64,000 nt of DNA from Membranipora membranacea (Eukaryota > Bryozoa > Gymnolaemata > Cheilostomatida > Membraniporidae), in NCBI GenBank assembly GCA_914767715.1, contig OU612070.1, forward strand, positions 10,061,501 to 10,125,500. Direction: 5' to 3'. The translations under genes were made by a program, and so were the position numbers. A model generated the notes under the pieces. The model saw only the letters and a list, made by a program, of their open reading frames with translations, searched no databases and had not been told where the DNA came from. Positions 25,701 through 35,990 of the stretch are shown in pieces. The first letter of the stretch is position 1. Each line of letters starts with the position of its first letter.

Positions 25701-28700
25701 AGGAATACCACTGTACACACCAGTAGCTTATGTGATATGGTGTGAAATGTCTCAAAAGTCCTGAGTGAACAAAGCTTAAATGCTCACTAGTCATAAATCT
25801 ATGCTATTGGAAATGTAGGCCTAAATAGTAAACTTGGTGAGGCCGCAAAAAAGCCATATTTTTTGCCAGATTAATTAATTGTCCTATTCAAGTTCTAGTA
25901 CAAGTGAACTTGAAGAGGAATCGCTTATTTTAGGAGCTTTTCTCTTTAAAATTTGCATCAAATGAAATCCTGTTCTATCTTCCGCTCCAATTTTATATAA
26001 GTCACCAGTTTTATAAAAATTCCAATTCTTTTTATATTTTATCACTTATATTTTATATAAGTTCCAATGACGTTAAGTCACCATGCTTTTGCTGTAGGGG
26101 CAATCGGAAGAACAGGAGCAGTTTCCTGTTGCTCAATATAACCATGTAACCGTAAAGTTCGACCAACACCGTATTAAATACATTGCTGCTATTTATCTGC
26201 CTCTTATTACAGCCGTCGGATGGTTCTGCAGCTTATCTCTGCTCTATTAGAGAGCGTATCTGCAGCTGTAGCCAGCCTGCTTATAATGACTCCTAGTGGT
26301 GAATTTACGCTTTACTCATGTGGAGCTAATTCCATACAAGACTGGTATACTGTATTCTACAATCCAACTATAAAACACAGTGTGAGGCTTCATTGTACTC
26401 AGGAGTCTGTCTACCCACTGTAAGTCACTGTAATTGTGTAAGTAAGTCAATGTAAGTCCTCAAAATAGTGAGTTACTGTAATTACTGTAAGTCGGTCACT
26501 GTTGTCGCAGTAAGTTATACTTTTTTTGAATGGATGGTTAAAATTAAAGGGGCCTTGACAGCATTGGCGACGAGATATTGGTTGCCTTTAGGGCAAGGCT
26601 GAGATAACTTCCCCGGCTAGGTGGTATCAGGCGGGGGAGGGGGACAGGGGTTTGGGGGCTTAGACTAAGATTACTGTAATACAGTTGCTGCAATACAGTA
26701 CGACTAGACGCAAAATAAACTTTTTTGCTCGACACTTTGGTTCTGATTTTATCTGGCAAAGCTTTGGTGCCAGTTGTAAATCGAATGGATAATTGCCACT
26801 AATGAGGAATTTGTGTGCCCAGTGTTCCCCTATAAATAATGGAATGTTACTTGGTGCCTTATCAATTTTATTGAATATCAAGGTGTTTTAGGTAATTAGA
26901 CATTTCTGAAGAAATGTCAATCAGAAAAAAAATCAATATTGTAATGGGCGACAAAATGGCTGACCTTGCATTGTCCTCCCCATAATTCCGGTTAATTTAA
27001 CACTAACAAAGGTTTTCAGATCAATGGTTATTAATTGCGATGATATTAAGGATAATCCTGGGTGTTGTTGTTTTTAATATTCAATATGGACAGGATGATA
27101 GGTCGATACATTTACACCCACTCGCTGTCAATTAGGCTCAATTAGTGCTCATCAGGTATTCTGGTCGATGGCTCAAATCTGTCGGCTCCTAGTTTTTTGC
27201 TGCCACGAACTTGGACCCAGATTCGGTACTGCTGCCAATTTTTCCTGCAACTAAAGACAGCTCAGAAAAGATTGGCAGCAGAAGCAAAGACACAGCAGAA
27301 GGAGAAAAATTGACTGTTTGTGCAAATTTCTGAGGCTTGTTGTAAAAGAAGTCAACACAACAATCTTTCCTAAATCTAAATGAGGACACGGGTTTTTATA
27401 TTGTACAATATATTTGCATATTCAGATTCAGATTTATTCGTAATGCACTGTTGAAATACTCTGAGGTAATAAATAAAACAGTTGGCGAGCTCCGGTAAAA
27501 AATTAAATTGGATATCATAAAAATTTTGTAGCACCATCAAGGAAAAAACGATTTTCTATAACCATAAATCTTGCTTTCAAGTCACTGCATTTTCACTGCC
27601 GTATTGTGCTGCCTTGTGAATCCCGAAATACCTACATACATAACATACATACCCAATCTGTATTTGGTGCAGAAGAAGTGCTTAGATTTTGAATTAGGTG
27701 AGGCTTTCATGTATTTTGACATCAAACCCTGCCCAATTGGAAGTCTTAGCACTTCAACCATTCTTCTTAAACCTTATATTTCATCATATGGACCAGATGA
27801 AGATATGTGTCATAGTCTGATTGTGTTCTCATTGCAGGTATACCATTGTGATGATATACTACAGTCTTCAGTTACCTGCTATGTTAATATTCAGGCCAAT
27901 ATTTGCTAATAAGAAGTTTTCTAAGCAGGGAGTAGAGATTGGGAAGCCTATCTACAATGCTCTGTATTTCTTACCTCTGCTTGTATTAGTACAAGCTGTT
28001 CTCGGCGGAGTTGTCTGTAAGTGATTTGGATACATATATGTACCCTACATATTGAAAATCAAATCAATATAGCAGCAGTCTGAAAAAAATGTTATGGATT
28101 CCCTGGTCTCAATTTTGAGTTATGTTGGATGGTTTATAGCTGGTCCGTATCATATTATCATGTCGAGTTCCTCATGAAAGTACTATTTTAATGTTATTTA
28201 GTATTAACATTATTGTAGCATGAGACCAATCCAAATCACCAAAAAATATAGTTTAGTTTCACCAAGTCCGGCCTGTTTTTGAGCCTGAGCAAGAAATGAC
28301 ATCTTAGTCTGAGACATAACCAAATTCTAGATTTTCCGTTAATGACCTTTTCCCAGACTATTATAATTACTGACAATAATAATACATAAGTCAGAAAGTG
28401 ACCTATTGTTGTGTGTATTTTACAGATTACATCTTTCCTTATGCTGCACTTCTTATCTCAACAATCACTCTAGTCATCCATCTATCCAACTTTGATGATC
28501 AGGTGAGAATAATATTTACCTTTAACTACTGGTTGGACATTTATTTCCATGTAGCGATGCTCGACTTTTATGTTTATCTCGCCTTCTGCCTGCTAGTTGG
28601 GTAGTTAAGTCAGGGAGTGGCCTTTTTATGCAATGCAATAAAATGAAATGACGACTACTTGAAAAATAATCATGAGGTAAAACTATGCCAATAAAAAAGT

Positions 28701-31251
28701 CTACAGATGATATAAACAAGACTGCGACAAGATTATTAGAACAGCGACATAGAATGAGAAACAAGGCCTATATTGAATGTTTTAATTGCATGAAACAAAA
28801 AAGGATATCTGTTAGGAAATTGTGCCACATATCTATCTTAGATACAGATTATAGTCGTATCAGTTAAGCTCAGGTAAAAAAGCAAAGATCCAACACTATG
28901 GGTAAGAAGTTTAAAGAGGAAAAAAAACAAGATTATGTTAATATTACATTATAAAATAATACAATCGGCTGATTACTGATTACAAAATGAAAGGCTCTCA
29001 TTGTTTGTTCTGACACTTGCATCAATTGAGAGGATGTGCACCACAAAGTGTTTGTTTTTTGTCCAGGATTTGCTCTTAAAGCCACACCTTTTACCCTAAT
29101 GACGAAAATACAACTTTTATTTTTTACACGAGAAGCGTATTGTGAGAAAGCCGGTGCATTGATTGGTCAAGGTGCAATGACAGAGGCCAAGGTGTTGGAT
29201 TTTGCAACTAAGTTTTAAATCCAGATTAAAATTTATTGCTAACAGATTAAAAAATATGACTCGTCTCAAATTGAAACAAGAAAATGTAAATGACGGTAAA
29301 ATATTGTCAAGCAAAAAATGTTGGCATGAGTCATCCAAAATTAGATCAATATACCACACAAACTCGACAAACATTGGTATTTCCCAGGCATTTTGTCTCA
29401 ATTGATATTTGTAAAATATTGTTTCTGACAAAAAGCTATCTATAAACCTGTATTCCCATGCTGCGGAAAAATCAGTTCCCAACCTAGAGCCTTAACCAAA
29501 ATGATCTAATCCATCCATCGCCATGATCTGTAAAGTCCTCTGCTTTCCAACGCTTTACTTTCTTGAGTATAAACATGCTTAGGTACCTACCATTATATTG
29601 GCAGTGAATCACCAAAAAAATCAAATCGCTGCAACATGATATATCCTGGTACCTCTCTGGGATATTGTTGGCGTTTTTAGTTTCATCTCATTATTGATCC
29701 CAGGTTGTGGGATGGTGGGAGAGAAAGAGATGGAAGTGAAAAGAGGAAACGTCACTATCACCATTATTCCTTGCCTTCGAGTTTCTGAACCCTAGACAAG
29801 TGTGCTTTGTCTATGTTCTGAACTAATTGCTTTCCACATCAATGACAACTAATTAAAGTTAAAGACTACCCAAAGACTAAAGCATAGTTATAGTCAGGCA
29901 GTTACCTATGATAAGGTTGAGTCAGATTTGTGTGGTGAAAAAGATTCACTGATCTACTTGGCATGAATTATTGATGGTGGAAAGAATGCCTTCTATAAGG
30001 GAAGGAAACTCCCATTCTCTGCATTATGGTGTCACAGTCTTCCGGATGTGCAATACAAAAAACAATCACTTCCGGGAGACTGTGATATCATAATGCAGCC
30101 TGACTTTAACATGCATTGGTCTTTGGGTAGTCTTTGATTAATCACTGCATATAATGTATAATTATTACAATGTTCTCTGTTTACAGAATAGTGTAGAATT
30201 ACTGCGTGCGAGTCTTTGTAATGGTAGAAGTCTGAGTATCATACTAATACACTGGATCATACACGGATATGGTATACTATCGCTCACCGCTGTTGATGAC
30301 GTTGTGTTAGCTGCCTGTCTGCTCCTTCTTGTACCTGTACCGTACGTATATTTGAATATGTATTTATCATGATTGTTTACCTAAGAGGAGTAATGTATTC
30401 GCAGAAGGAAAGGTTTTCCTTTTCATAAGCTTGAAATAGTGGAATTTATGGCTAATTAGCAATCAATATTAAATCCCCTTGCTGAAATTTAGTGCTAGCT
30501 AACATTAAGTCACTCGCTAGAGCTAGAAACTAGTAAAACTTCGCTTTAGCTTATAATCACTATTCTATGGTAAATTTGACCAGTATCATCCACCCTATTA
30601 TACATTGATTTTTTCTTGTGTTGAACGCATCTGAGTCAAATTCAGCAATGGTATCATGGTACAGTGGTAATTATCTGGAACTGGGTTGAGTATAGAAACC
30701 AGGCAAAGTGATAAACTTTGGTGTAAGATTGTGTTGGAGTTGCTCAACCATGTTAATTGAGCAGGAACCTCCTATTTCTGTTATCTCACTAAATTGACAA
30801 TAATTATGATTATGTAAGACTATGTAACAAATTAAAACAATTAACAAAAAATTATACTATCATAACCCATAGAGTATAATATTTGAAAGTCAACACTTTG
30901 GTCACACTAAATTCTTCCACCGACACGGTAAAGATATGAGACATTACCATGACCTCTCAAAACCTTTGTTTATTGCAAAAGCCTGTTAGATTTAGAGCGC
31001 TTGTAAATCTTTTCAGGGTATTATAATCCAGGTTTTTGTTCTATACTAAGTCAAACTAGCTCCGTATAAGAAAACAAGCTCATTCAAAAGTACCAAATAT
31101 ACTTGGCAACACCAGAAGAGTGAAATCTTTTGTTAGCTAACTTTTAGTATTGATTACCAAAACCACTGTCTTATTTTATAGGTTTATTTTGTACATACTG
31201 ACAAGTAGATTCACAGACCCAGAAGTTATAGACAGACAGCATACTGAATGA
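22739..31251 (+). CDS. JKAMP: JNK1/MAPK8-associated membrane protein (JKAMP/JAMP), complete, 7 exons
   Basis: Exons: 22739-22819, 23417-23571, 26213-26419, 27838-28016, 28426-28502, 30187-30341, 31182-31251; phases agree and give 307 residues (human about 311). JKAMP is a multi-pass ER protein that binds proteasomes and ubiquitin ligases in ER-associated degradation and modulates JNK signalling. Family features: a cysteine-rich N-terminus (CPSSYCG, then CK..C..C), MYDWFYLGFMALL at the first membrane segment, DWYTVFYNPT, HCTQESVYPLYT, YNALYFLPLLVLVQAV, HWIIHGYGI, and a tail FTDPEVIDRQ. Start: the preceding ATG in the exon (22721) is followed at once by TGA, and an acceptor at 22716 implies a 5'UTR intron. 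It is tail-to-tail with the P450 gene, 0.7 kb away. The identity is clear from order and spacing of these blocks. Confidence 0.94.
22945..23112 (-). mobile_element. tRNA-derived SINE in the first coding intron of JKAMP
   Basis: On the minus strand a tRNA-like head starts near 23110, with an A-box-like TGGTGCAATGG and a B box GTTCGATTCCC. It is followed by a body with GTCAGGAAGGGCATCCGACC, a motif I associate with RTE-type SINE/LINE tails. It ends in an A-rich tail near 22945. A (TA)n microsatellite borders the head side at about 23120-23145. A functional tRNA is unlikely because the acceptor and anticodon stems do not form well. Confidence 0.65.
23572..26212 (+). other. Intron of JKAMP (2.6 kb)
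   Basis: Phase-2 intron restoring Ser. It contains a 12-base poly-G tract at 25220-25231, broken by one A from six more G. No exon or RNA gene was recognised; open frames at 23904-24149 and 24312-24527 look like chance. Confidence 0.55.
26420..27837 (+). other. Intron of JKAMP (1.4 kb)
   Basis: Phase-2 intron within the Leu codon of VYPL|YTIV. A 112-codon open frame runs through its end (27571-27909), but the acceptor at 27837 and homology show that only the part after it is coding, and in another frame. Confidence 0.6.
28503..30186 (+). other. Intron of JKAMP (1.7 kb)
   Basis: Phase-0 intron after HLSNFDDQ. No recognised gene. Several 60-120 codon open frames occur on both strands but lack splice-compatible boundaries or family features. 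Confidence 0.5.
30440..30560 (-). repeat. TTAGCTAG-rich dispersed repeat, copy 4 (reversed)
   Basis: Read on the minus strand it contains GTGACTTAATGTTAGCTAGC followed by ACTAAATTT, matching the core of the copy at 365-456. It lies in the last intron of JKAMP (30342-31181). It is more diverged than copies 1 and 3. Confidence 0.45.
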
Positions 31252-31969
31252 TATTCTACAGTCATAGACATCGAGATTGAAGCCTGAGGGAGAAGCTGCA
31301 GGTTATCTGCGAGCTGTCCGCAGGTATATAGACATTTGGTCATGACTAAGTGTGGAGTTTTGGCATATGCGATACTCAACTCTGAAAAACTTATAAAGGC
31401 ATGAAACAAACAACACTGAATAGTGCCATATGCTCTTATTTTGGTAGAATTGATGATACATTTAATGTATGGAGAGCACTTGTTGCTCTGAAGAGTCACC
31501 CATATGAAGCTGACATTTTTCTCACTGCCATTAAAAGCCTCACTGCACAGCGTTGTGAATATTTTTATAATGAACTTCAACATCATAGTCAAGATGCGGC
31601 TACACAGAGATATTTTTTATCTGCTTCAATTGGAAAGTTCTTTGTCCAATGTCTCCATTCATGTGTTTTGGTAAGAATATAAAGCATTGGAGAGATAATT
31701 TGATTATGTATTAGATACCTTATATGGACTAAATATAACAAAATAAAAATACATAATATATCCCATTGCCTCGTGTGTGAAAGAGACAACTCTCAATAAA
31801 AAGAAGATAGAGAAGATAATTACAATGTGGAGAGCAGCATCTTTGGTATACTGGATACATGAATGTATGCTTCTGAGTGTGAGTAAAGACATGATTGCAT
31901 CACTTACACACTTTCATCTGCAAGTATGGTGTCTTGTATGTAATTGTATCATCAAATGTCCAGAGCGCT
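31252..31969. other. Tail-to-tail intergenic region, JKAMP / P450
   Basis: 718 bases between two convergent stop codons. AATAAA hexamers on the plus strand occur near 31741 and 31795, possible 3' processing signals for JKAMP. No additional gene was supported; the overlapping open frames on both strands here are likely UTR. Confidence 0.5.
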
Positions 31970-34900
31970 TCATTTCGGCTCAAATATAATCTGGTAGTCT
32001 TGCGGTTGGCGTACAATTGGATTTTGCCGAGGCTCAGTAGATGCGGTATATCCCTCAGGAAATCTAATGTTGTACCTTTGTAAGAAAGTCACAAAGAACA
32101 TGAAGAACTCCATCTTTGCTAGACTCTCACCAAGGCATGCTCTTCGTCCTACAAGATGAAAGCAAATATTTGAGCATCACATATGTCATTGATGAAATGA
32201 TAAATAAAGAACATCTTAGGGGGTTGAGTTAGTCTTATTTCGTTAAGTTTATATCCCGCATATTTATAAGGAGTTACTTACCCAAACCGAAAGTTATGGT
32301 TCTTTGTTTCTTTAGTACAATATCACCTTCTAAGTATCTGTCAGGTTTAAATGTGTGTGGCTCTTCAAAAACGTTCTCGTCATAAAGAACTGATGTAAAG
32401 TTAAACATTAGATCTGTCCCAGCAGGTATCATCTGCAAAAAAGTGAAGGATATTGAAATGTGATCAATGCTGATACAGCAAGGTCAAGGTTGCATTCGAC
32501 ATCCTTTCATTCATTGCAAAAAAATGTTACCACACTCAGCTTCATTGGTAGGATAACAAGGCGCCTGTTGATGCTCAGAACATGTTTCACATACATTGAA
32601 CTGGATTGTGACTCGTGTTGGTGTTTTTTTTTCACACCCCCCCCCCTTTCCCTACTCCCCTGAGTGAGATCACAAGGGATCAGTTACCTGTCCATCTATT
32701 TCCGTATCTATATCTACTGTATGAGGCAATCCAGTAGGTGCAATGTTCCCTATCCGCAGAGTCTCCAACAATACGGCGTCAACAAAAGGCATATCACGTC
32801 TATCTTTGTTGGACACTTCTTTTTCCTGACCTGGGGACAACAACCATTAAATACAAGTTCAATAAGGTAAGAGATAAGGCATCCCTGGCCAGCACACCCC
32901 ATCCAACATGCAAGGGAATATGGTGTGTGATCCTCATGCATAAAGGTGCGCTGCAAGGATGTACTTCAGAGGCTTGTACTCAAATGTATAATTAGACAAG
33001 AAAGTGTATTGAATAATTTAGGCGCCCATGGGTTTATATATCAATTTATGATAACATACACACCTAGATCAAATTTGATCCATTTTGCCATCATAGGAAT
33101 TACCCCCCCCCCCCCTCTACATTGGCGTATCAGTACAGGGGGCAATTCAAACGCTGGCATAATGGATCAAACTTGATCCAATACACACCTATGACATCAT
33201 CTATCTCAGCCTGAGCTCGCTGTTGTATATCAGGATAGAGACACATGTAGAGTAAGGCCCAGCGTAAGGCTGTCGAAGTTGTCTCTGTACCGGCAACATA
33301 CAACTGTATACTAAGTATAGCAGCATTACTATCTGAAAGTAGATTCACATGTCTATGTTACAATCCATCAATTGCACAGAACATCCGTCCTTACAAAAAA
33401 ATGAGCCGACGGCATAGTGTTTCGGGCAACTTTATTCCTCAATTAGATGAGATTTCCATGAAAAAAACAACCACAAATAATTAAACGAAGCAGCAGCCTG
33501 AGAACCCTGGCTAGATAATTCTGTACTGGCGAGCTGGCGGCGGCTGGAAGGGGCAACTCTAAATACAGGCTCATTGTACCCATTATTAGAAAAGATTAAA
33601 GCTTACATACCTGAGAAACAACCTTGTTTCGGGTCCTCTTGTGCAGATTGCATATGAAGGATAAATTTGTCAATTACTCCCTTAGGGTCAGATGCATCAA
33701 GGTTTTTCTTATTCTCTTCGATGTAGGAGTTTAATACAGGTAGCTGTATGTTGTGCGCTATGTAGTGGTCTCGCTTGACATGCGACCTCATTAGAAATGT
33801 TCCAAATGGAATTGAGGTGGCCACACTAATCAGTATTCCTGTAATCAAATAGTTGATATGTAGCAATTCGTCAGAAGGACAAAGTTGAAGCAGAGATGGT
33901 GGGGCGTATATCCCATCCTCCCTAATTACATATACATAACTACATATCTAGATGACCACTAGCAAATGTCATAGCCCTGATTGGCTGTTGAGTAGCCAAT
34001 CAAATAAATGATTGTGTTTAAGGAAGGCATGACACTTCATTGCTGCCACCTGTGCCTAGGCTCCTCGAATAAGCAAACACCAACTTTTGTAAGGTCGAGA
34101 AGTTGTCTCCTCACATTGAGAAATAATTAGACGCCATACCTAGTTTCAGTTGTTCATCGACAGATTCAATCATCTGATTGAAAGTTTCATCATCATATTC
34201 AAATCTCCTGCCATATAAGAGCTGTGACATGACGTTGCAGGTGGCTTGCGCCAGACTATGAGACATTTCCATTGGTTTTCCGTGATTCGATTGGACAAAG
34301 TGAGACAGAAACTGTTCAATTTCCCGAATGATTTTAGGTTCTAGTACAGCTCTCCCCATGCCATCCTCTCTCATTGTGGCCAAAGAGAATGATCGCATAG
34401 TCTTCCAGTGAGGGTAGGGTGCCCAGAACAAACCTGTTGATAATGTGAATAAGAGTTTTTTCAACATTATAATCTGATTGAATGACAAAACTCTCTTGAA
34501 CCCTCCTGTTTTAAAGCCAGGGAAAAGAAATATACCACCCGAACTATAAAGTATGAGAGATCAGCTTGTCGACTTTCAATAAGAGGTTTCATCTCAGGTT
34601 ACCTAACCATCTATTGCCCTTGATAAAAATGTTCATTGGTAGTCTCACTCTCTCCTTACCTGGGGTTGTCTTAGCAGCTTCCTGTATGACTGGAGACATA
34701 GATTTGGTAGACCTAGTGCTTGTGTGATCGGCACTCCTCACCAGCAGTTTGTGGAAGTTGTCATACCCCGATATCACCACACGCTTACTTCCGCTTAACT
34801 CTATGGTGTATACCTAAAGTATATAAAGAGATAATAAGACAAATAAAGACAATACGTCTCAGCCGTTTCTCGCTAAGTATTAGAATGAGAAGGCAGTTCT

Positions 34901-35334
34901 AACTCTCCAGTATTTAAACTCACATAGAGCTGCAGCTTCCACCATGCCAAGGGAAGCGTGTATGACTTCAAAACTTACAGTTTCATGCGATGATTAAAAA
35001 AAGAGAGATGCGTTGTGAGTTTTTTCCGGGTTATTTATTATTCTGCAGTTTCACCCATAAATTCATTGTGTGGCTTGTAAGAGGTAATTTGGCTAGTCTT
35101 ACTTACATTACCATATAAGGCGCGGTTCTTTTCAAGGAAAGTTTCCAATCCTGAGCTGAGTATTTGTGGTATATTCCCGATTATCGGCCATGGTCTAGGT
35201 CCAAGAGGATATTTTACTTTAGGTCTGGTGATGTAGTACAGCAGCAATGCAGTGGAGACTCCGGCTAAAGCTACCGTTGTTGTAAGTCTGCTGTTGTCAG
35301 TCAAAACATGCTGAATATCAGCCAGTCGATCCAT
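31970..35334 (-). CDS. Microsomal cytochrome P450, CYP2-clan-like, complete, 8 exons
   Basis: Exons in coding order: 35334-35107, 34813-34660, 34433-34140, 33838-33611, 33332-33189, 32830-32688, 32432-32282, 32148-31970; all phases agree and give 506 residues. P450s use electrons from the ER reductase to insert one oxygen atom into lipophilic substrates. Visible: N-terminal membrane anchor about residues 19-35, proline-rich hinge P43-LGPRPWP50 before IIGN, C-helix W137-KTM-R141, I-helix A315-GTETT320, K-helix E372-TL-R375, and heme loop F445-GLGRRA-C452-LG with the axial Cys452. A PERF-like FKPDRY block follows. Every catalytic hallmark is present, so it should be functional. The substrate cannot be inferred; the overall look is CYP1/2/17-like. 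An acceptor just before the ATG implies a 5'UTR intron. Confidence 0.94.
33065..33180. mobile_element. TAGAT-ended palindromic MITE, copy A, in a P450 intron
   Basis: 116 bases with long imperfect inverted arms: left TAGATCAAATTTGATCCATT then TTGCC; right, reverse-complemented, TGGATCAAGTTTGATCCATT then ATGCC. The loop carries a 13-base poly-C tract (33103-33115). It belongs to the same family as 36530-36651 and 47043-47157. On the minus strand it begins only 8 bases downstream of the P450 exon ending at 33189, right behind the splice donor. No coding capacity. Confidence 0.7.
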
Positions 35335-35915
35335 CTTTCTTTCTTCCTAATAAGGAAAACACGAAAAAAATATCTTAAGTATACTCGTTTTTTTCAGACT
35401 GTTAACAGATACGCGTAATTGAACTGATCGAAGGATTGAGGGCCTGTGGTATGCCTGGATACCTACTAAACCATAAGAAACATTCGACATTCATATTTTG
35501 TAAAGCTCTTTACATTGATGTTGTTGCTTTCCTATCCCGATTTTGTCCGATGTTGAAGCCAAAGCCATCAAGTCTTCATAGTTTAGACCGAGGAATATGA
35601 AACTCCTTGGTCTAAAATATGAAATGAGTGGCTGACAACAAACGAGTTAGCTGACAACGAGTTAAGTAGGATCACTGGCCTTAGTCTGCAGCTCGTGCAA
35701 GTCCAATGGTGAAGTGCCCCAGCGAAGCCAATCGAAAGAAGGCCTCAACCACTAAATTTGCACAAACTGCAGACTAAGCCTGCTGAGAACGTTAGCGTAG
35801 AAAGTCTAGCTGCAATGCAATTGCAATGTGAAGGAAGCACTGTCCCAGCTTATGAAGTATAGTGCATGCTTCATCATGCAGACAAACAGATAGTGAAATG
35901 TTTGGTAAAACTTAC

Positions 35916-35990
35916 CTGCCAATGCCGATCGAAGTCCAATTTCCCTATTATTTATCGCTTTGACTCAGCACTCCTCTGATGAAAGCTTGC
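35916..35990 (-). other. Candidate non-coding first exon of the P450 gene
   Basis: On the minus strand a donor GGCAG|GTAAGTTTT ends at 35916. It pairs well with the acceptor CCTTATTAG just upstream of the P450 ATG (about 35351). The 5' limit given is a guess; an AT-rich TTATATTAG lies slightly upstream at about 36000. This is an inference from splice signals only. Confidence 0.4.

Noticed and set aside
27571-27909. 112-codon open frame overlapping the acceptor of JKAMP exon 4
   Set aside because: It reads through the acceptor in the wrong frame; homology and phase fix the coding start at 27838 in another frame.
31176-31592. 138-codon minus-strand open frame near the JKAMP 3' end
   Set aside because: It overlaps the last JKAMP exon on the opposite strand, has no family features and ends before the P450 stop.
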